Assembly (NCBI RefSeq): GCF_003387535.1
Contig: NZ_QUNR01000003.1
Coordinates: 372,001 to 436,000, forward strand
Reading direction: 5' to 3'
DNA from: Paraperlucidibaca baekdonensis
GTDB lineage: Bacteria; Pseudomonadota; Gammaproteobacteria; Pseudomonadales; Moraxellaceae
DNA: 64,000 bases
The position numbers were made by a program, and so were the translations under genes. Positions 45,686-58,270 of this stretch are shown piece after piece; positions within the stretch are counted from its first letter, which is position 1; every line of letters begins with the position of its first letter. The notes under the pieces were generated by a model that was not told the origin of the DNA, made no database searches, and was given only the letters and a program-made list of their open reading frames with translations.

Positions 45686-46050
45686 TGAAAAGTGCAACAA
45701 GTTTCTCTCGTTCGGGTTTGTCCGATTGGCTGGCACAGCGTGTCAGTGCTGTCATTCTAGCTGTCTACACGGTTTGGTTATTTGCTTGGATCATTGCGCA
45801 TCCTAGCCTTGATTACGCCACATGGCACAGCTTCATGACGACAACGCCCATGCGCATTTTCACGCTGCTAGCGCTCTTGTCTTTTGTTGGCCATGCGTGG
45901 ATTGGCATGTGGACGGTACTGACCGACTACATGACTTCGTTGCAGATGGGCCCGAAAGCCGATGTGCTGCGTTTAATTGTGCAAATGGCCATGGCGATCG
46001 CGTTGTTTGTGGTCATCATCTGGGGCATTCAGATCATTTGGGGCAGCTAA
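45685..46050 (+). CDS. sdhD: succinate dehydrogenase membrane anchor subunit
   Basis: Second membrane anchor of complex II. The start is ATG 45685, overlapping the sdhC stop by one base and giving 121 aa; a frame five codons longer is rejected. SGLSDWLAQRVSAVIL opens the protein. Heme-side H70 lies in GHAWIGMWTVLTDY, and D81 and Y82 align with the E. coli quinone-site residues D82 and Y83. Three hydrophobic segments are evident. sdhA follows after 3 nt. Confidence 0.95.
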   Translation: MKSATSFSRSGLSDWLAQRVSAVILAVYTVWLFAWIIAHPSLDYATWHSFMTTTPMRIFTLLALLSFVGHAWIGMWTVLTDYMTSLQMGPKADVLRLIVQMAMAIALFVVIIWGIQIIWGS

Positions 46051-46053
46051 ATC

Positions 46054-47826
46054 ATGACTAAGATGCGTACCGTAAATTTTGATGCAGTGATCGTGGGCGG
46101 CGGCGGTGCCGGCATGCGTGCATCACTGCAGTTGGCTCAATCAGGCTTCAAGACTGCCTTGATTTCGAAAGTATTCCCCACGCGCTCACACACGGTGTCG
46201 GCGCAGGGCGGCATCACCTGTGCAATTGCATCAGCCGATCCCAATGATGACTGGCGCTGGCATATGTACGACACCGTTAAAGGTGCCGACTTTATTGGTG
46301 ACCAAGACTCTATCGAATACATGTGCTCGGTGGGCCCGCAAGCCGTGTTTGAGCTTGAGCACATGGGTTTACCGTTTTCGCGTACCGAAGAGGGCCGTAT
46401 TTACCAGCGTCCATTCGGTGGTCAGTCGAAAAACTTTGGTGAAGGTGGTCAAGCCGCACGTACATGCGCCGCTGCTGACCGTACCGGCCATGCGTTGCTG
46501 CACACGCTGTATCAGCAAAACTTGAAAAACAACACCAAGTTCTACATCGAATGGTTAGCGCTTGACATCGTGCGTAACCAAGACGGTGCTGTTTGTGGCG
46601 TTATCGCTATGGACATCGCTACCGGTGAGACGGTGTTCTTCAAATCGAAAGCCACGGTGTTTGCTACTGGTGGTGCGGGTCGTATTTATTCATCGACCAC
46701 CAACGCCCACATCAACACCGGCGACGGCGTTGGCATGGCCGCGCGCGCCGGCATTCCATTGCAAGATATGGAAATGTGGCAGTTCCACCCCACCGGCATC
46801 GCCGGCGCCGGTACGCTGGTGACCGAAGGCTGTCGTGGTGAGGGCGGTTATCTGCTCAATAAAGATGGCGAGCGCTTCATGGAGCGTTACGCACCGAATG
46901 CCAAAGATCTCGCCTCGCGTGACGTAGTAGCTCGTTCGATGGCGCTGGAAATTCGTGAAGGGCGCGGTGCTGGCCCCGATGGCGAATACCTGTTCCTGAA
47001 GCTCGATCACCTCGGCAAAGACGTGCTGCACAGCCGTTTGCCTGGCATTTGCGAATTGGCGCAAACCTTCGCGCATGTCGATCCGGTGAAAGAGCCGATT
47101 CCGGTCATTCCCACCTGCCATTATATGATGGGTGGTATCCCCACCAATGTGCACGGTCAGGCCATCAGTACCGATGCCTCTGGCAAAGACTCGATCATCC
47201 CCGGTCTCTATGCCGTGGGTGAGATCGCCTGCGTGTCGGTCCACGGCGCTAACCGTCTCGGCGGCAACTCATTACTCGATTTGGTGGTGTTTGGTCGCGC
47301 GGCGGGTCTGCACATTGAAGATGCATTGCGTCAAGGCATGGATCAGCGTCAGCCAAGCGAGTCCGATGTTGAGCGTGCGCAATCGCGTTTGGCGCGTTGG
47401 GATAGCTCAGTGAATGGCGAGTCTGTGCCTGCACTGCGCAAAGAACTGCAGAAAACCATGCAATCAGCCTTCGGTATTTTCCGTCGTGGCGATGACATGG
47501 ACACTGGCGTAGAGGCTGTTGCGGCCATGCGCGAGCGTATTGGCAAAGCGCATTTGGGTGACAAATCTAATGCCTTCAATACCGCCCGTGTAGAGGCCTT
47601 AGAGCTCGATAACTTGCTCGAAACCGCACAAGCCACGGCGCTGTCGGCACAAGCACGTACCGAGTCACGTGGTGCGCATAGCCGTGAAGATTATCCAGAT
47701 CGCGATGACGAAAACTGGTTGGCACACTCCTTGTTCAACACCGAATCACAAACGGTGAGCAAGCGTGCCGTGAACTTTGCGCCGAAGCAGGTGAAAACCT
47801 TCCAGCCCAAAGCGCGTACTTACTAA
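46054..47826 (+). CDS. sdhA: succinate dehydrogenase flavoprotein subunit
   Basis: Catalytic subunit of complex II with covalently bound FAD, oxidising succinate to fumarate on the cytoplasmic face. The 590-aa protein (E. coli 588) has the FAD-binding [12 protein letters not shown] near residue 11, the FAD-linked histidine in [12 protein letters not shown] near residue 45, HPTGIAGAG, and the substrate-binding [11 protein letters not shown] and [14 protein letters not shown] segments. It ends in a basic, aromatic C-terminus typical of the subunit. sdhB follows after 12 nt. Confidence 0.97.
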   Translation: MTKMRTVNFDAVIVGGGGAGMRASLQLAQSGFKTALISKVFPTRSHTVSAQGGITCAIASADPNDDWRWHMYDTVKGADFIGDQDSIEYMCSVGPQAVFELEHMGLPFSRTEEGRIYQRPFGGQSKNFGEGGQAARTCAAADRTGHALLHTLYQQNLKNNTKFYIEWLALDIVRNQDGAVCGVIAMDIATGETVFFKSKATVFATGGAGRIYSSTTNAHINTGDGVGMAARAGIPLQDMEMWQFHPTGIAGAGTLVTEGCRGEGGYLLNKDGERFMERYAPNAKDLASRDVVARSMALEIREGRGAGPDGEYLFLKLDHLGKDVLHSRLPGICELAQTFAHVDPVKEPIPVIPTCHYMMGGIPTNVHGQAISTDASGKDSIIPGLYAVGEIACVSVHGANRLGGNSLLDLVVFGRAAGLHIEDALRQGMDQRQPSESDVERAQSRLARWDSSVNGESVPALRKELQKTMQSAFGIFRRGDDMDTGVEAVAAMRERIGKAHLGDKSNAFNTARVEALELDNLLETAQATALSAQARTESRGAHSREDYPDRDDENWLAHSLFNTESQTVSKRAVNFAPKQVKTFQPKARTY

Positions 47827-47838
47827 TAGGGGTGCATC

Positions 47839-48546
47839 ATGCTAAAAGTTAGCCTTTATCGCTACAACCCAGAAACGGATCGCGAACCGTACATGAAGGA
47901 CTATCAGATCGACACCCAAGGTCGCGATTTGATGGTTCTCGACGTGCTCAACTTGGTCAAAGAGCAAGATGATTCCTTGGTGTATCGTCGCTCATGCCGT
48001 GAGGGCGTTTGTGGTTCCGACGGCCTCAACATGAATGGCAAAAATGGCCTGGCCTGCATCGTGCCCATTTCACAAGCCACCAAAGGCGGCAATCACCTGA
48101 TTGTTAAGCCACTGCCGGGCTTGCCTGTGGTTCGTGATTTGGTGGTCGATATGACCATGTTCTACAACCAGTACGAAAAAGTGCAGCCGTTTGTCATTAA
48201 TGACACGGCGACACCAGCCATTGAGCGCCTGCAAACCCCAGAAGACCGTGCCAAGCTTGATGGTTTGTACGAGTGCATTCTCTGCGCGTGCTGCACCACC
48301 AGCTGTCCATCGTTTTGGTGGAATCCAGAGAAGTTCCTCGGTCCATCGGCACTGTTGCAAGCCTGGCGCTTTCTCGCCGATAGCCGCGATAACGCTACCG
48401 CCGAGCGCTTAGCTAAGCTCGACGACCCGTTTTCGCTGTTCCGTTGCCGCGGCATCATGAACTGCGTCAGTGTGTGTCCGAAAGGTTTAAACCCCACCAA
48501 GGCAATTGGGCATATTCGTAATATGCTCCTGACCGAAGGCTCCTAA
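47839..48546 (+). CDS. sdhB: succinate dehydrogenase iron-sulfur subunit
   Basis: Carries electrons from FAD to quinone through three Fe-S clusters. The 235-aa protein has the [2Fe-2S] cysteines in SCREGVCGSDG and the later GLACI, the [4Fe-4S] motif CILCACCTTSC and the [3Fe-4S]/[4Fe-4S] segment CRGIMNCVSVCPKGLNP. Length is typical (E. coli 238). AGGGG precedes the ATG. A strong hairpin with a T-run follows its stop, so the sdh transcript can end here, with sucA transcribed separately or by readthrough. Confidence 0.97.
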   Translation: MLKVSLYRYNPETDREPYMKDYQIDTQGRDLMVLDVLNLVKEQDDSLVYRRSCREGVCGSDGLNMNGKNGLACIVPISQATKGGNHLIVKPLPGLPVVRDLVVDMTMFYNQYEKVQPFVINDTATPAIERLQTPEDRAKLDGLYECILCACCTTSCPSFWWNPEKFLGPSALLQAWRFLADSRDNATAERLAKLDDPFSLFRCRGIMNCVSVCPKGLNPTKAIGHIRNMLLTEGS

Positions 48547-48565
48547 GCTTCAGGTGTCATCAATA

Positions 48566-48599
48566 AAGGTCTTAATCAGCACTGATTAGGGCCTTTTTT
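48566..48599 (+). terminator. terminator or attenuator between sdhB and sucA
   Basis: Arms AAGGTCTTAATCAG (48566-48579) and CTGATTAGGGCCTT (48582-48595) pair along 13-14 positions with two G-U pairs, followed by TTTTTT. It lies 20 nt after the sdhB stop. It may be partial, giving different levels of sdh and suc mRNA. Confidence 0.75.
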
Positions 48600-48839
48600 G
48601 TTTCTATCGGCTGTCTTCGCCTTTAGTCGGAATTTAACAAATTCACACTTTAGTAGAGGTTTAACCCCCTGAGTATTCGCGCTAGACTGCCCCACGCAGT
48701 GTATGCATAAACCGCGCTTAACAAGCGCCTATATGCGGGTCGTAATGCCTTAAAAGGGCGTTACGGTGACAGTCAAAAGGAGGGCGGCGGTTAACCATCG
48801 TGCCAATCGCCTTGCGCACCTCCGCTTGGGAAAATCATC
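48600..48839 (+). promoter_or_regulatory. sucA leader region with promoter candidate and hairpins
   Basis: 240 nt without a gene. A weak promoter pair TTAACC-16 nt-TAGACT lies around 48661-48688. Downstream are two hairpins: GCGCTT/AAGCGC (48714-48728) and CGTAATGCC/GGCGTTACG (48741-48765, one G-U pair). An AAGGAGG sequence at 48777-48783 has no start codon at working distance. The structure may be regulatory; this is inferred by eye. Confidence 0.35.
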
Positions 48840-51680
<2,841 letters not shown>

Positions 51681-51709
51681 TTAACCGCCGAGTCATAAGG
51701 AAAAAACCC

Positions 51710-52936
51710 ATGAGTGTGGAAATTAAAGCCCCGGTGTTCCCCGAATCAGTTGCTGATGGCACGGTGGCCACCTGGCACAAAAAGCCTGGTGAGGCCGTCA
51801 AACGTGACGAGCTCATTGTCGATATTGAGACCGATAAAGTCGTGCTCGAAGTCGTTGCACCTGCCGATGGCAGCTTGAGCGAAATCCTCAAAGAAGAAGG
51901 CGATACGGTGTTGTCGCAAGAGGTGTTGGCTCACTTCACCGAAGGCGCAGCAGGTGGCGCAAGTGATGCAAAAGACAGTAAAGCATCCGACGCTAAAGCC
52001 GCTGAGTCCAAAGGTTCAAACACGAAAGCTGCAGATGCCAAAGCCGAGAAGTCCACAGGCTCAGCTGGCCCTGCCGCGCGCAAAGCGGCCGCTGAAAGCG
52101 GCGTGTCGTTAGACAGTGTGGAAGGCACCGGCAAAGGTGGTCGTGTAACCAAGTCTGATGTGCAAAATGCCAAGCCAGCCGCCAGTGCCGCGCCGGCACC
52201 TGCCGCTAGCTCTCCTGTGGCCATGGCCGTGGGTGAGCGCGTTGAAAAACGCGTACCCATGACCCGCCTACGTGCGAAAGTCGCCGAGCGTCTGCTTGAA
52301 GCTAAGCAGTCCACCGCCATGTTGACGACCTTCAACGAAGTCAACATGAAGCCCATCATGGACCTGCGTAAGCAATACGTAGACAAGTTCGAGAAAGTCC
52401 ATGGCGTACGCTTGGGCTTTATGTCGTTCTTCGTGAAAGCCGCGGTTGAAGCCTTGAAGCGCTTCCCCGCTGTGAATGCCTCTATCGACGGCAATGACAT
52501 TGTCTATCACGGCTACAACGACATTGGCGTGGCCGTGTCGTCGGATCGTGGTTTGGTGGTGCCGGTACTGCGTAATGCCGAATACATGAGCTTGGCGGAA
52601 GTTGAAAAAACCATCATGGAGCTGGGTAAAAAAGCCCGCGATGGCAAATTGTCGATCGATGATATGACCGGCGGCACTTTCACCATTTCCAACGGTGGTG
52701 TGTTTGGTTCACTGCTCTCCACGCCGATCTTGAACCCGCCACAAACCGCCATCTTGGGCATGCACAAAATTCAAGATCGACCCATGGCCGTGAATGGCCA
52801 AGTGGTGATTTTGCCGATGATGTATCTGGCGGTGTCGTATGATCACCGCCTCATCGATGGCAAAGAGGCCGTGAGCTTCTTGGTGGCCATGAAAGAACTA
52901 ATCGAAGATCCCGCACGATTATTGCTGGAAATCTAA
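51710..52936 (+). CDS. sucB: dihydrolipoyllysine succinyltransferase E2 component
   Basis: Core of the 2-oxoglutarate dehydrogenase complex. The 408-aa protein has one lipoyl domain with lipoylated K43 in ETDKVVLEV, a long Ala/Lys/Ser linker (about 80-118), and the E3-binding domain (about 119-155, [21 protein letters not shown] shown in part: [11 protein letters not shown]). A second Ala/Pro linker leads to the catalytic domain (180-408) with H379 and D383 in [14 protein letters not shown] precedes the ATG, 29 nt after sucA. A hairpin separates it from lpdA. Confidence 0.97.
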   Translation: MSVEIKAPVFPESVADGTVATWHKKPGEAVKRDELIVDIETDKVVLEVVAPADGSLSEILKEEGDTVLSQEVLAHFTEGAAGGASDAKDSKASDAKAAESKGSNTKAADAKAEKSTGSAGPAARKAAAESGVSLDSVEGTGKGGRVTKSDVQNAKPAASAAPAPAASSPVAMAVGERVEKRVPMTRLRAKVAERLLEAKQSTAMLTTFNEVNMKPIMDLRKQYVDKFEKVHGVRLGFMSFFVKAAVEALKRFPAVNASIDGNDIVYHGYNDIGVAVSSDRGLVVPVLRNAEYMSLAEVEKTIMELGKKARDGKLSIDDMTGGTFTISNGGVFGSLLSTPILNPPQTAILGMHKIQDRPMAVNGQVVILPMMYLAVSYDHRLIDGKEAVSFLVAMKELIEDPARLLLEI

Positions 52937-52950
52937 GCCACGGATGCACA

Positions 52951-52968
52951 GAGCCGACTCGTCGGCTC
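52951..52968 (+). other. intercistronic hairpin between sucB and lpdA
   Basis: Perfect 7-bp stem GAGCCGA / TCGGCTC with loop CTCG (extendable to 8 bp), 15 nt after the sucB stop and 22 nt before lpdA. There is no T-run, so it is more likely an mRNA stability or processing element than a terminator. Confidence 0.5.
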
Positions 52969-52980
52969 ACTTAACGGTAG

Positions 52981-54423
<1,443 letters not shown>

Positions 54424-54433
54424 TTAGACTTAT

Positions 54434-54453
54434 CGGGGCCTTATGTGGCCCCG
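54434..54453 (+). other. GC-rich hairpin between lpdA and sucC
   Basis: Perfect 7-bp stem CGGGGCC / GGCCCCG with a 6-nt loop, 10 nt after the lpdA stop, followed only by GTTCATTT. Could slow 3' decay, set processing, or act as a weak terminator inside the operon. Confidence 0.5.
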
Positions 54454-54528
54454 GTTCATTTCCGCCAGAGGCTTGGTGGGCAAAAGCCTAGCGCTGCTAG
54501 GTTAAACACAACGAGTGGTGATCTCACG

Positions 54529-55692
54529 ATGAATCTGCACGAGTATCAAGGCAAGCAACTGTTTGCCGACTATGGTCTGCCGGTATCCAAAGGCTTCGCA
54601 GCCTCCACACCGGAAGAAGCACGCGCCGCGGCTGAGCGTATTGGTGGCGATGTTTGGGTGGTTAAAGCCCAGGTTCATGCTGGCGGTCGCGGTAAAGCCG
54701 GTGGCGTGAAACTGGTGAAAACCTTAGACGAAGTGGAAGCCTTTGCCCGCGAAAAGCTCGGCACGCGCTTAGTGACTTACCAAACAGATGCGAAAGGCCA
54801 GCCGGTCTCGAAGATTTTGGTGGAAAACTGCACCGACATCGATAAAGAGCTGTACCTAGGTGCCGTTGTCGATCGCGCCACGCGCCGCATTGTCTTCATG
54901 GCCTCCACCGAAGGCGGTGTGGACATCGAGAAAATCGCGCACGAGACACCCGAGAAAATTTTGACCGCTGCCATTGATCCATTGGTTGGCCCGCAAGCTT
55001 TCCAAGGCCGCGAGCTGGCGTATCAGCTCGGCCTAGACAGCAATCAGGTGAAACAGTTCGTGAAGATTTTCATGGGCTTAGGCAAAATGTTTACCGACCT
55101 AGATCTGGCGCTGCTGGAAATTAATCCATTGGTCATCACCAGTGAAGGCAACCTGCATTGCCTCGATGCGAAAATCGTCATCGACTCCAATGCCCTGGGC
55201 CGTCACCCCAAACTCAAAGCCATGTACGACCCATCGCAAGATGACGAGCGTGAGCGTCGTGCCGCGGAGTGGGAACTAAACTACGTGGCCCTCGAAGGCA
55301 ACATTGGCTGCATGGTCAATGGCGCTGGCTTGGCCATGGCGACCATGGATTTGATTAAGCTCAAAGGCGGCCAACCCGCGAACTTCCTCGATGTCGGCGG
55401 CGGTGCGACCAAAGAGCGCGTCACTGAAGCGTTTAAAATCATCCTGTCGGATGATTCCGTAGCGGCCGTTTTGGTCAATATTTTCGGCGGTATTGTGCGT
55501 TGCGACATGATTGCTGAAGGCATCATTGGCGCAGTGAAAGAAGTCGGCGTGAAAGTGCCGGTGGTGGTTCGTTTGGAAGGCAACAATGCCGACCTCGGCG
55601 CGCAAAAACTGCGTGAGAGCGGACTCAATATCATTCCAGCCGCCTCGCTCAATGAAGCAGGCGAGCTCGTTGTTAAAGCTGTGGGAGCCTGA
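54529..55692 (+). CDS. sucC: succinyl-CoA synthetase beta subunit
   Basis: ATP-grasp subunit of succinyl-CoA synthetase, making ATP or GTP from succinyl-CoA. ATG 54529 gives 387 aa (E. coli 388) with the conserved N-terminus [19 protein letters not shown]; the longer frame from 54445 runs through the intergenic hairpin region and is rejected. [13 protein letters not shown] near residue 45, [19 protein letters not shown] and [12 protein letters not shown] are all family hallmarks. sucD begins 2 nt after the stop. Confidence 0.97.
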   Translation: MNLHEYQGKQLFADYGLPVSKGFAASTPEEARAAAERIGGDVWVVKAQVHAGGRGKAGGVKLVKTLDEVEAFAREKLGTRLVTYQTDAKGQPVSKILVENCTDIDKELYLGAVVDRATRRIVFMASTEGGVDIEKIAHETPEKILTAAIDPLVGPQAFQGRELAYQLGLDSNQVKQFVKIFMGLGKMFTDLDLALLEINPLVITSEGNLHCLDAKIVIDSNALGRHPKLKAMYDPSQDDERERRAAEWELNYVALEGNIGCMVNGAGLAMATMDLIKLKGGQPANFLDVGGGATKERVTEAFKIILSDDSVAAVLVNIFGGIVRCDMIAEGIIGAVKEVGVKVPVVVRLEGNNADLGAQKLRESGLNIIPAASLNEAGELVVKAVGA

Positions 55693-55694
55693 AC

Positions 55695-56573
55695 ATGAGT
55701 GTTCTGATTAACAAAGATACGAAAGTCATCTGCCAAGGCTTTACTGGCTCGCAAGGCAGCATGCACAGCGAGCAGTCCATTGCTTACGGTACGCAAATGG
55801 TCGGTGGCGTGACGCCCGGCAAAGGCGGCACCACGCATTTGGGCCTGCCTGTATTTGATACCGTGCGCGAAGCCGTGGAAAAAACCGGCGCCACCGCCTC
55901 GGTGATCTATGTGCCCGCCGCGTTTGCCAAAGACTCGATTTTAGAAGCCGTGGATGCTGGCATTGAGTTGGTGGTGTGTATTACCGAAGGCGTGCCGACC
56001 ATCGATATGTTGTTTGTTAAAGAGTACATCGTGCGTAAAGGCGGTGTGCGTTTGATTGGGCCAAACTGCCCCGGCATCATCACGCCTGGCGAATGCAAAA
56101 TCGGCATCATGCCCGGCCACATTCATTTGCCCGGTAAAGTTGGCATTGTGTCGCGCTCCGGCACCTTGACCTACGAAGCCGTGAAGCAGACCACCGACCT
56201 AGGCTTTGGCCAGTCGACTTGCATCGGCATTGGCGGTGACCCCATCCCCGGCATGACGTTTATTGATGCGCTGGAGCTCTTCCAAAACGACCCGCAAACC
56301 GAAGCCATCATCATGGTTGGTGAGATTGGTGGTTCGGCTGAAGAAGAAGCCGCTGAGTACATCAAGGCCAATGTGACCAAGCCCGTGGCCTCGTACATTG
56401 CCGGTGTGACTGCACCGCCAGGCAAGCGCATGGGCCATGCTGGCGCCATCATCTCCGGTGGTAAAGGCACAGCCGATGAAAAATTCGCTGCGCTGCAAGC
56501 CGCTGGCGTAAAAACCGTGTCGAACCCCGCCATGCTGGGTGCGGCCATTGCTGAGCTGACTGGCTGGAAATAA
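55695..56573 (+). CDS. sucD: succinyl-CoA synthetase alpha subunit
   Basis: CoA-binding subunit that carries the phosphohistidine intermediate. The 292-aa protein (E. coli 289) has the N-terminal [14 protein letters not shown] segment, the GGVTPGKGG motif, [20 protein letters not shown] (CoA-binding region) and the phosphorylated H248 in [15 protein letters not shown] precedes the ATG. It ends the TCA series and is followed by a strong terminator. Confidence 0.97.
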   Translation: MSVLINKDTKVICQGFTGSQGSMHSEQSIAYGTQMVGGVTPGKGGTTHLGLPVFDTVREAVEKTGATASVIYVPAAFAKDSILEAVDAGIELVVCITEGVPTIDMLFVKEYIVRKGGVRLIGPNCPGIITPGECKIGIMPGHIHLPGKVGIVSRSGTLTYEAVKQTTDLGFGQSTCIGIGGDPIPGMTFIDALELFQNDPQTEAIIMVGEIGGSAEEEAAEYIKANVTKPVASYIAGVTAPPGKRMGHAGAIISGGKGTADEKFAALQAAGVKTVSNPAMLGAAIAELTGWK

Positions 56574-56589
56574 GTCATGCGGTGATGCT

Positions 56590-56626
56590 AAAAGCCCGCT
56601 TAGGTTTTGCGTAAGCGGGCTTTTTT
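56590..56626 (+). terminator. terminator after sucD
   Basis: AAAAGCCCGCTTA / TAAGCGGGCTTTT stem of 13 bp with a 9-nt loop, ending in a T-run; 16 nt after the sucD stop. Confidence 0.9.
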
Positions 56627-56692
56627 GTGGCTGTGTAATAATTCCCAACGCTGAGTGACTAAACTGTATCTTCTGTGCTGTTGAGCAAATGC

Positions 56693-57634
56693 ATGTCTAT
56701 TTTTTCGGGCTTTATTGCGGTGTTGGCTGCTCTATTGGTGGGTTTGTTGGTGTGGACCGGCATTGGCCAATGGTGGGTTGAGCGTGAGCATCCGCCGGTT
56801 GGGCAGTTCATCACGGTCGATGGCATCACGCTCCACTATGTAATGGCGGGCGATGGCCCAGGCTTGGTGCTGGTGCATGGCGCGAGCTCGAACTTGCAGG
56901 AGTTCACCAGCAGCATCTTGCCGGAGCTAGCGAAAACGCATCGTGTTATTGCCTTTGATCGACCCGGCTATGGTTATAGCGATGCGCCACCGGGTGACGG
57001 TTGGTTTGACCCAACCCAAGTGGCCGACTTGTTACTTAAGGCCGCGGCGCAACTCGGCGTAGAAAAGCCAGTGGTTTTGGGGCATTCGTGGGCCGGCTCA
57101 GTGGTTATGGCGGCCATGGTGCATTTTCCTGAGCGCATTCGCGGTGGCGTGATGCTCAGTGGCGTGGCGGGGCATTGGGCTGGACCGTTGAATTGGACCT
57201 ATGAAATTGGCGATAAGCCCGTCATTGGGCCGTTGTTTGCGTGGACCATGGTGTACCCGCTGGGCTCATTGGTTTTGGCCAATAATGTGCAGGAAGTATT
57301 CACCCCCGATGCCATGCCTGAGGGGCATTTAGATCGAGCTGCCGTGGCCTTGGCGCTGCGTCCAGCGACCTTTCAGCGCAATGTGCGCGATATGAATCAG
57401 CTCAATGAATATATGCAATTGCTGAGTCCGCGTTACGACGAGGTGACGTTGCCGCTGCTGATTATTCACGGAGAAGATGACATCTTGGTGCCGTTTTGGA
57501 ATCACGGCCGCCGCGTGGTGCCGGTGATTAAGCAGGCGAAAGTCGTGTTATTGCCGCACACGGGGCATGCCCCGCACCACACGCAGACCGCGCGCGTGGT
57601 GCAGGAGATTAGTGCTTTTGATTTGCAGTATTAG
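56693..57634 (+). CDS. membrane-anchored alpha/beta hydrolase
   Basis: Serine hydrolase of unknown substrate. ATG 56693 gives 313 aa; a GTG at 56675 would add six residues. An N-terminal hydrophobic segment (about residues 3-24) suggests a membrane anchor or uncleaved signal, placing the enzyme in the envelope. The hydrolase fold shows the oxyanion HGASSN region near 68, nucleophile S132 in LGHSWAGS, the acid in IHGEDDILVP and the base histidine in HTGHAPHH. Similar proteins include esterases, epoxide hydrolases and haloperoxidase-like enzymes. It is monocistronic, between two terminators. Confidence 0.87.
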   Translation: MSIFSGFIAVLAALLVGLLVWTGIGQWWVEREHPPVGQFITVDGITLHYVMAGDGPGLVLVHGASSNLQEFTSSILPELAKTHRVIAFDRPGYGYSDAPPGDGWFDPTQVADLLLKAAAQLGVEKPVVLGHSWAGSVVMAAMVHFPERIRGGVMLSGVAGHWAGPLNWTYEIGDKPVIGPLFAWTMVYPLGSLVLANNVQEVFTPDAMPEGHLDRAAVALALRPATFQRNVRDMNQLNEYMQLLSPRYDEVTLPLLIIHGEDDILVPFWNHGRRVVPVIKQAKVVLLPHTGHAPHHTQTARVVQEISAFDLQY

Positions 57635-57660
57635 CGTTATTTGCGGGTATCAATAGAAAT

Positions 57661-57690
57661 AAAAACGCCCCGAAATCGGGGCGTTTTTTT
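57661..57690. terminator. bidirectional terminator between the hydrolase and slyD
   Basis: ACGCCCCG / CGGGGCGT stem with a short AAAT loop, A-run on the left and T-run on the right; serves both convergent genes. Confidence 0.9.
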
Positions 57691-57711
57691 AAGCATTTAA
57701 AGCTAATAAGC

Positions 57712-58194
57712 TTAGTGCTGATGACCACCAACGCCATGCACGTGGCCGTGCTCTAGCTCTTCGGCGGAGGCTTCGCGCACTTCGGTCACGGTCACATCAA
57801 AATGCAATGTTTGGCCGGCCAACGGGTGGTTGCCATCGACGGTGACTTCTTCGCCATCGACTGCTTTCACGGTGATGACTTGCGTGCCTTGCGCGGTTTG
57901 CGCTTGGAATTGCATGCCCACTTCAATGTTATCGACGCCTTGGAACAAGTTGCGCGGCACGGTTTCGAGCAGGCTGGGGTTCACTTCGCCATAGCCTTCA
58001 GCTGGCTCAACGATGACTTTTAAGCTGTCGCCAACGACTTTGCCAACTAAGGCTTTTTCTAAGCCCGGAATGATGTTGCTGTGGCCGTGCAGGTAGGCCA
58101 GTGGTGCGCCGCCTTCTGAGCTATCGATAACATCGCCGGCATCATTGGTGAGTTTGTAGTCGATGAGGGCGACGCTGTCTTGAGCAATTTGCAT
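57712..58194 (-). CDS. slyD: FKBP-type peptidyl-prolyl isomerase SlyD
   Basis: Cytoplasmic proline isomerase and chaperone, also a metal-binding (nickel) protein. The 160-aa protein has the split FKBP domain with the insert-in-flap chaperone domain (about residues 65-125; EGYGEVNPSLLETVPRNLF shown at its start) between GHSNIIPGLEKALVGK and HPLAGQTLHFDV. The C-terminal tail HGHVHGVGGHQH is histidine-rich but shorter than in E. coli (196 aa total), and contains no cysteines. No signal peptide. Not to be confused with the lipoprotein FKBP at 41512-42216. Confidence 0.93.
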   Translation of the reverse strand: MQIAQDSVALIDYKLTNDAGDVIDSSEGGAPLAYLHGHSNIIPGLEKALVGKVVGDSLKVIVEPAEGYGEVNPSLLETVPRNLFQGVDNIEVGMQFQAQTAQGTQVITVKAVDGEEVTVDGNHPLAGQTLHFDVTVTEVREASAEELEHGHVHGVGGHQH

Positions 58195-58240
58195 AAAAAA
58201 CCTATGGGGTTATGGGGTGTGTGAGGCCATTTGGCTGGGC

Positions 58241-58270
58241 AGTATGGTAGCCGATTTGACAGCGAATCAA
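58241..58270 (-). promoter_or_regulatory. candidate slyD promoter
   Basis: Minus-strand TTGATT (58265-58270) and CATACT (58241-58246) are 18 nt apart; the -35 overlaps the 3' end of the DUF4105 gene. Weak to moderate match. Confidence 0.3.

Noticed and set aside
51931-52500. 189-codon minus-strand frame inside sucB
   Set aside because: Mirrors the Ala/Lys-rich linkers of sucB; composition effect only.
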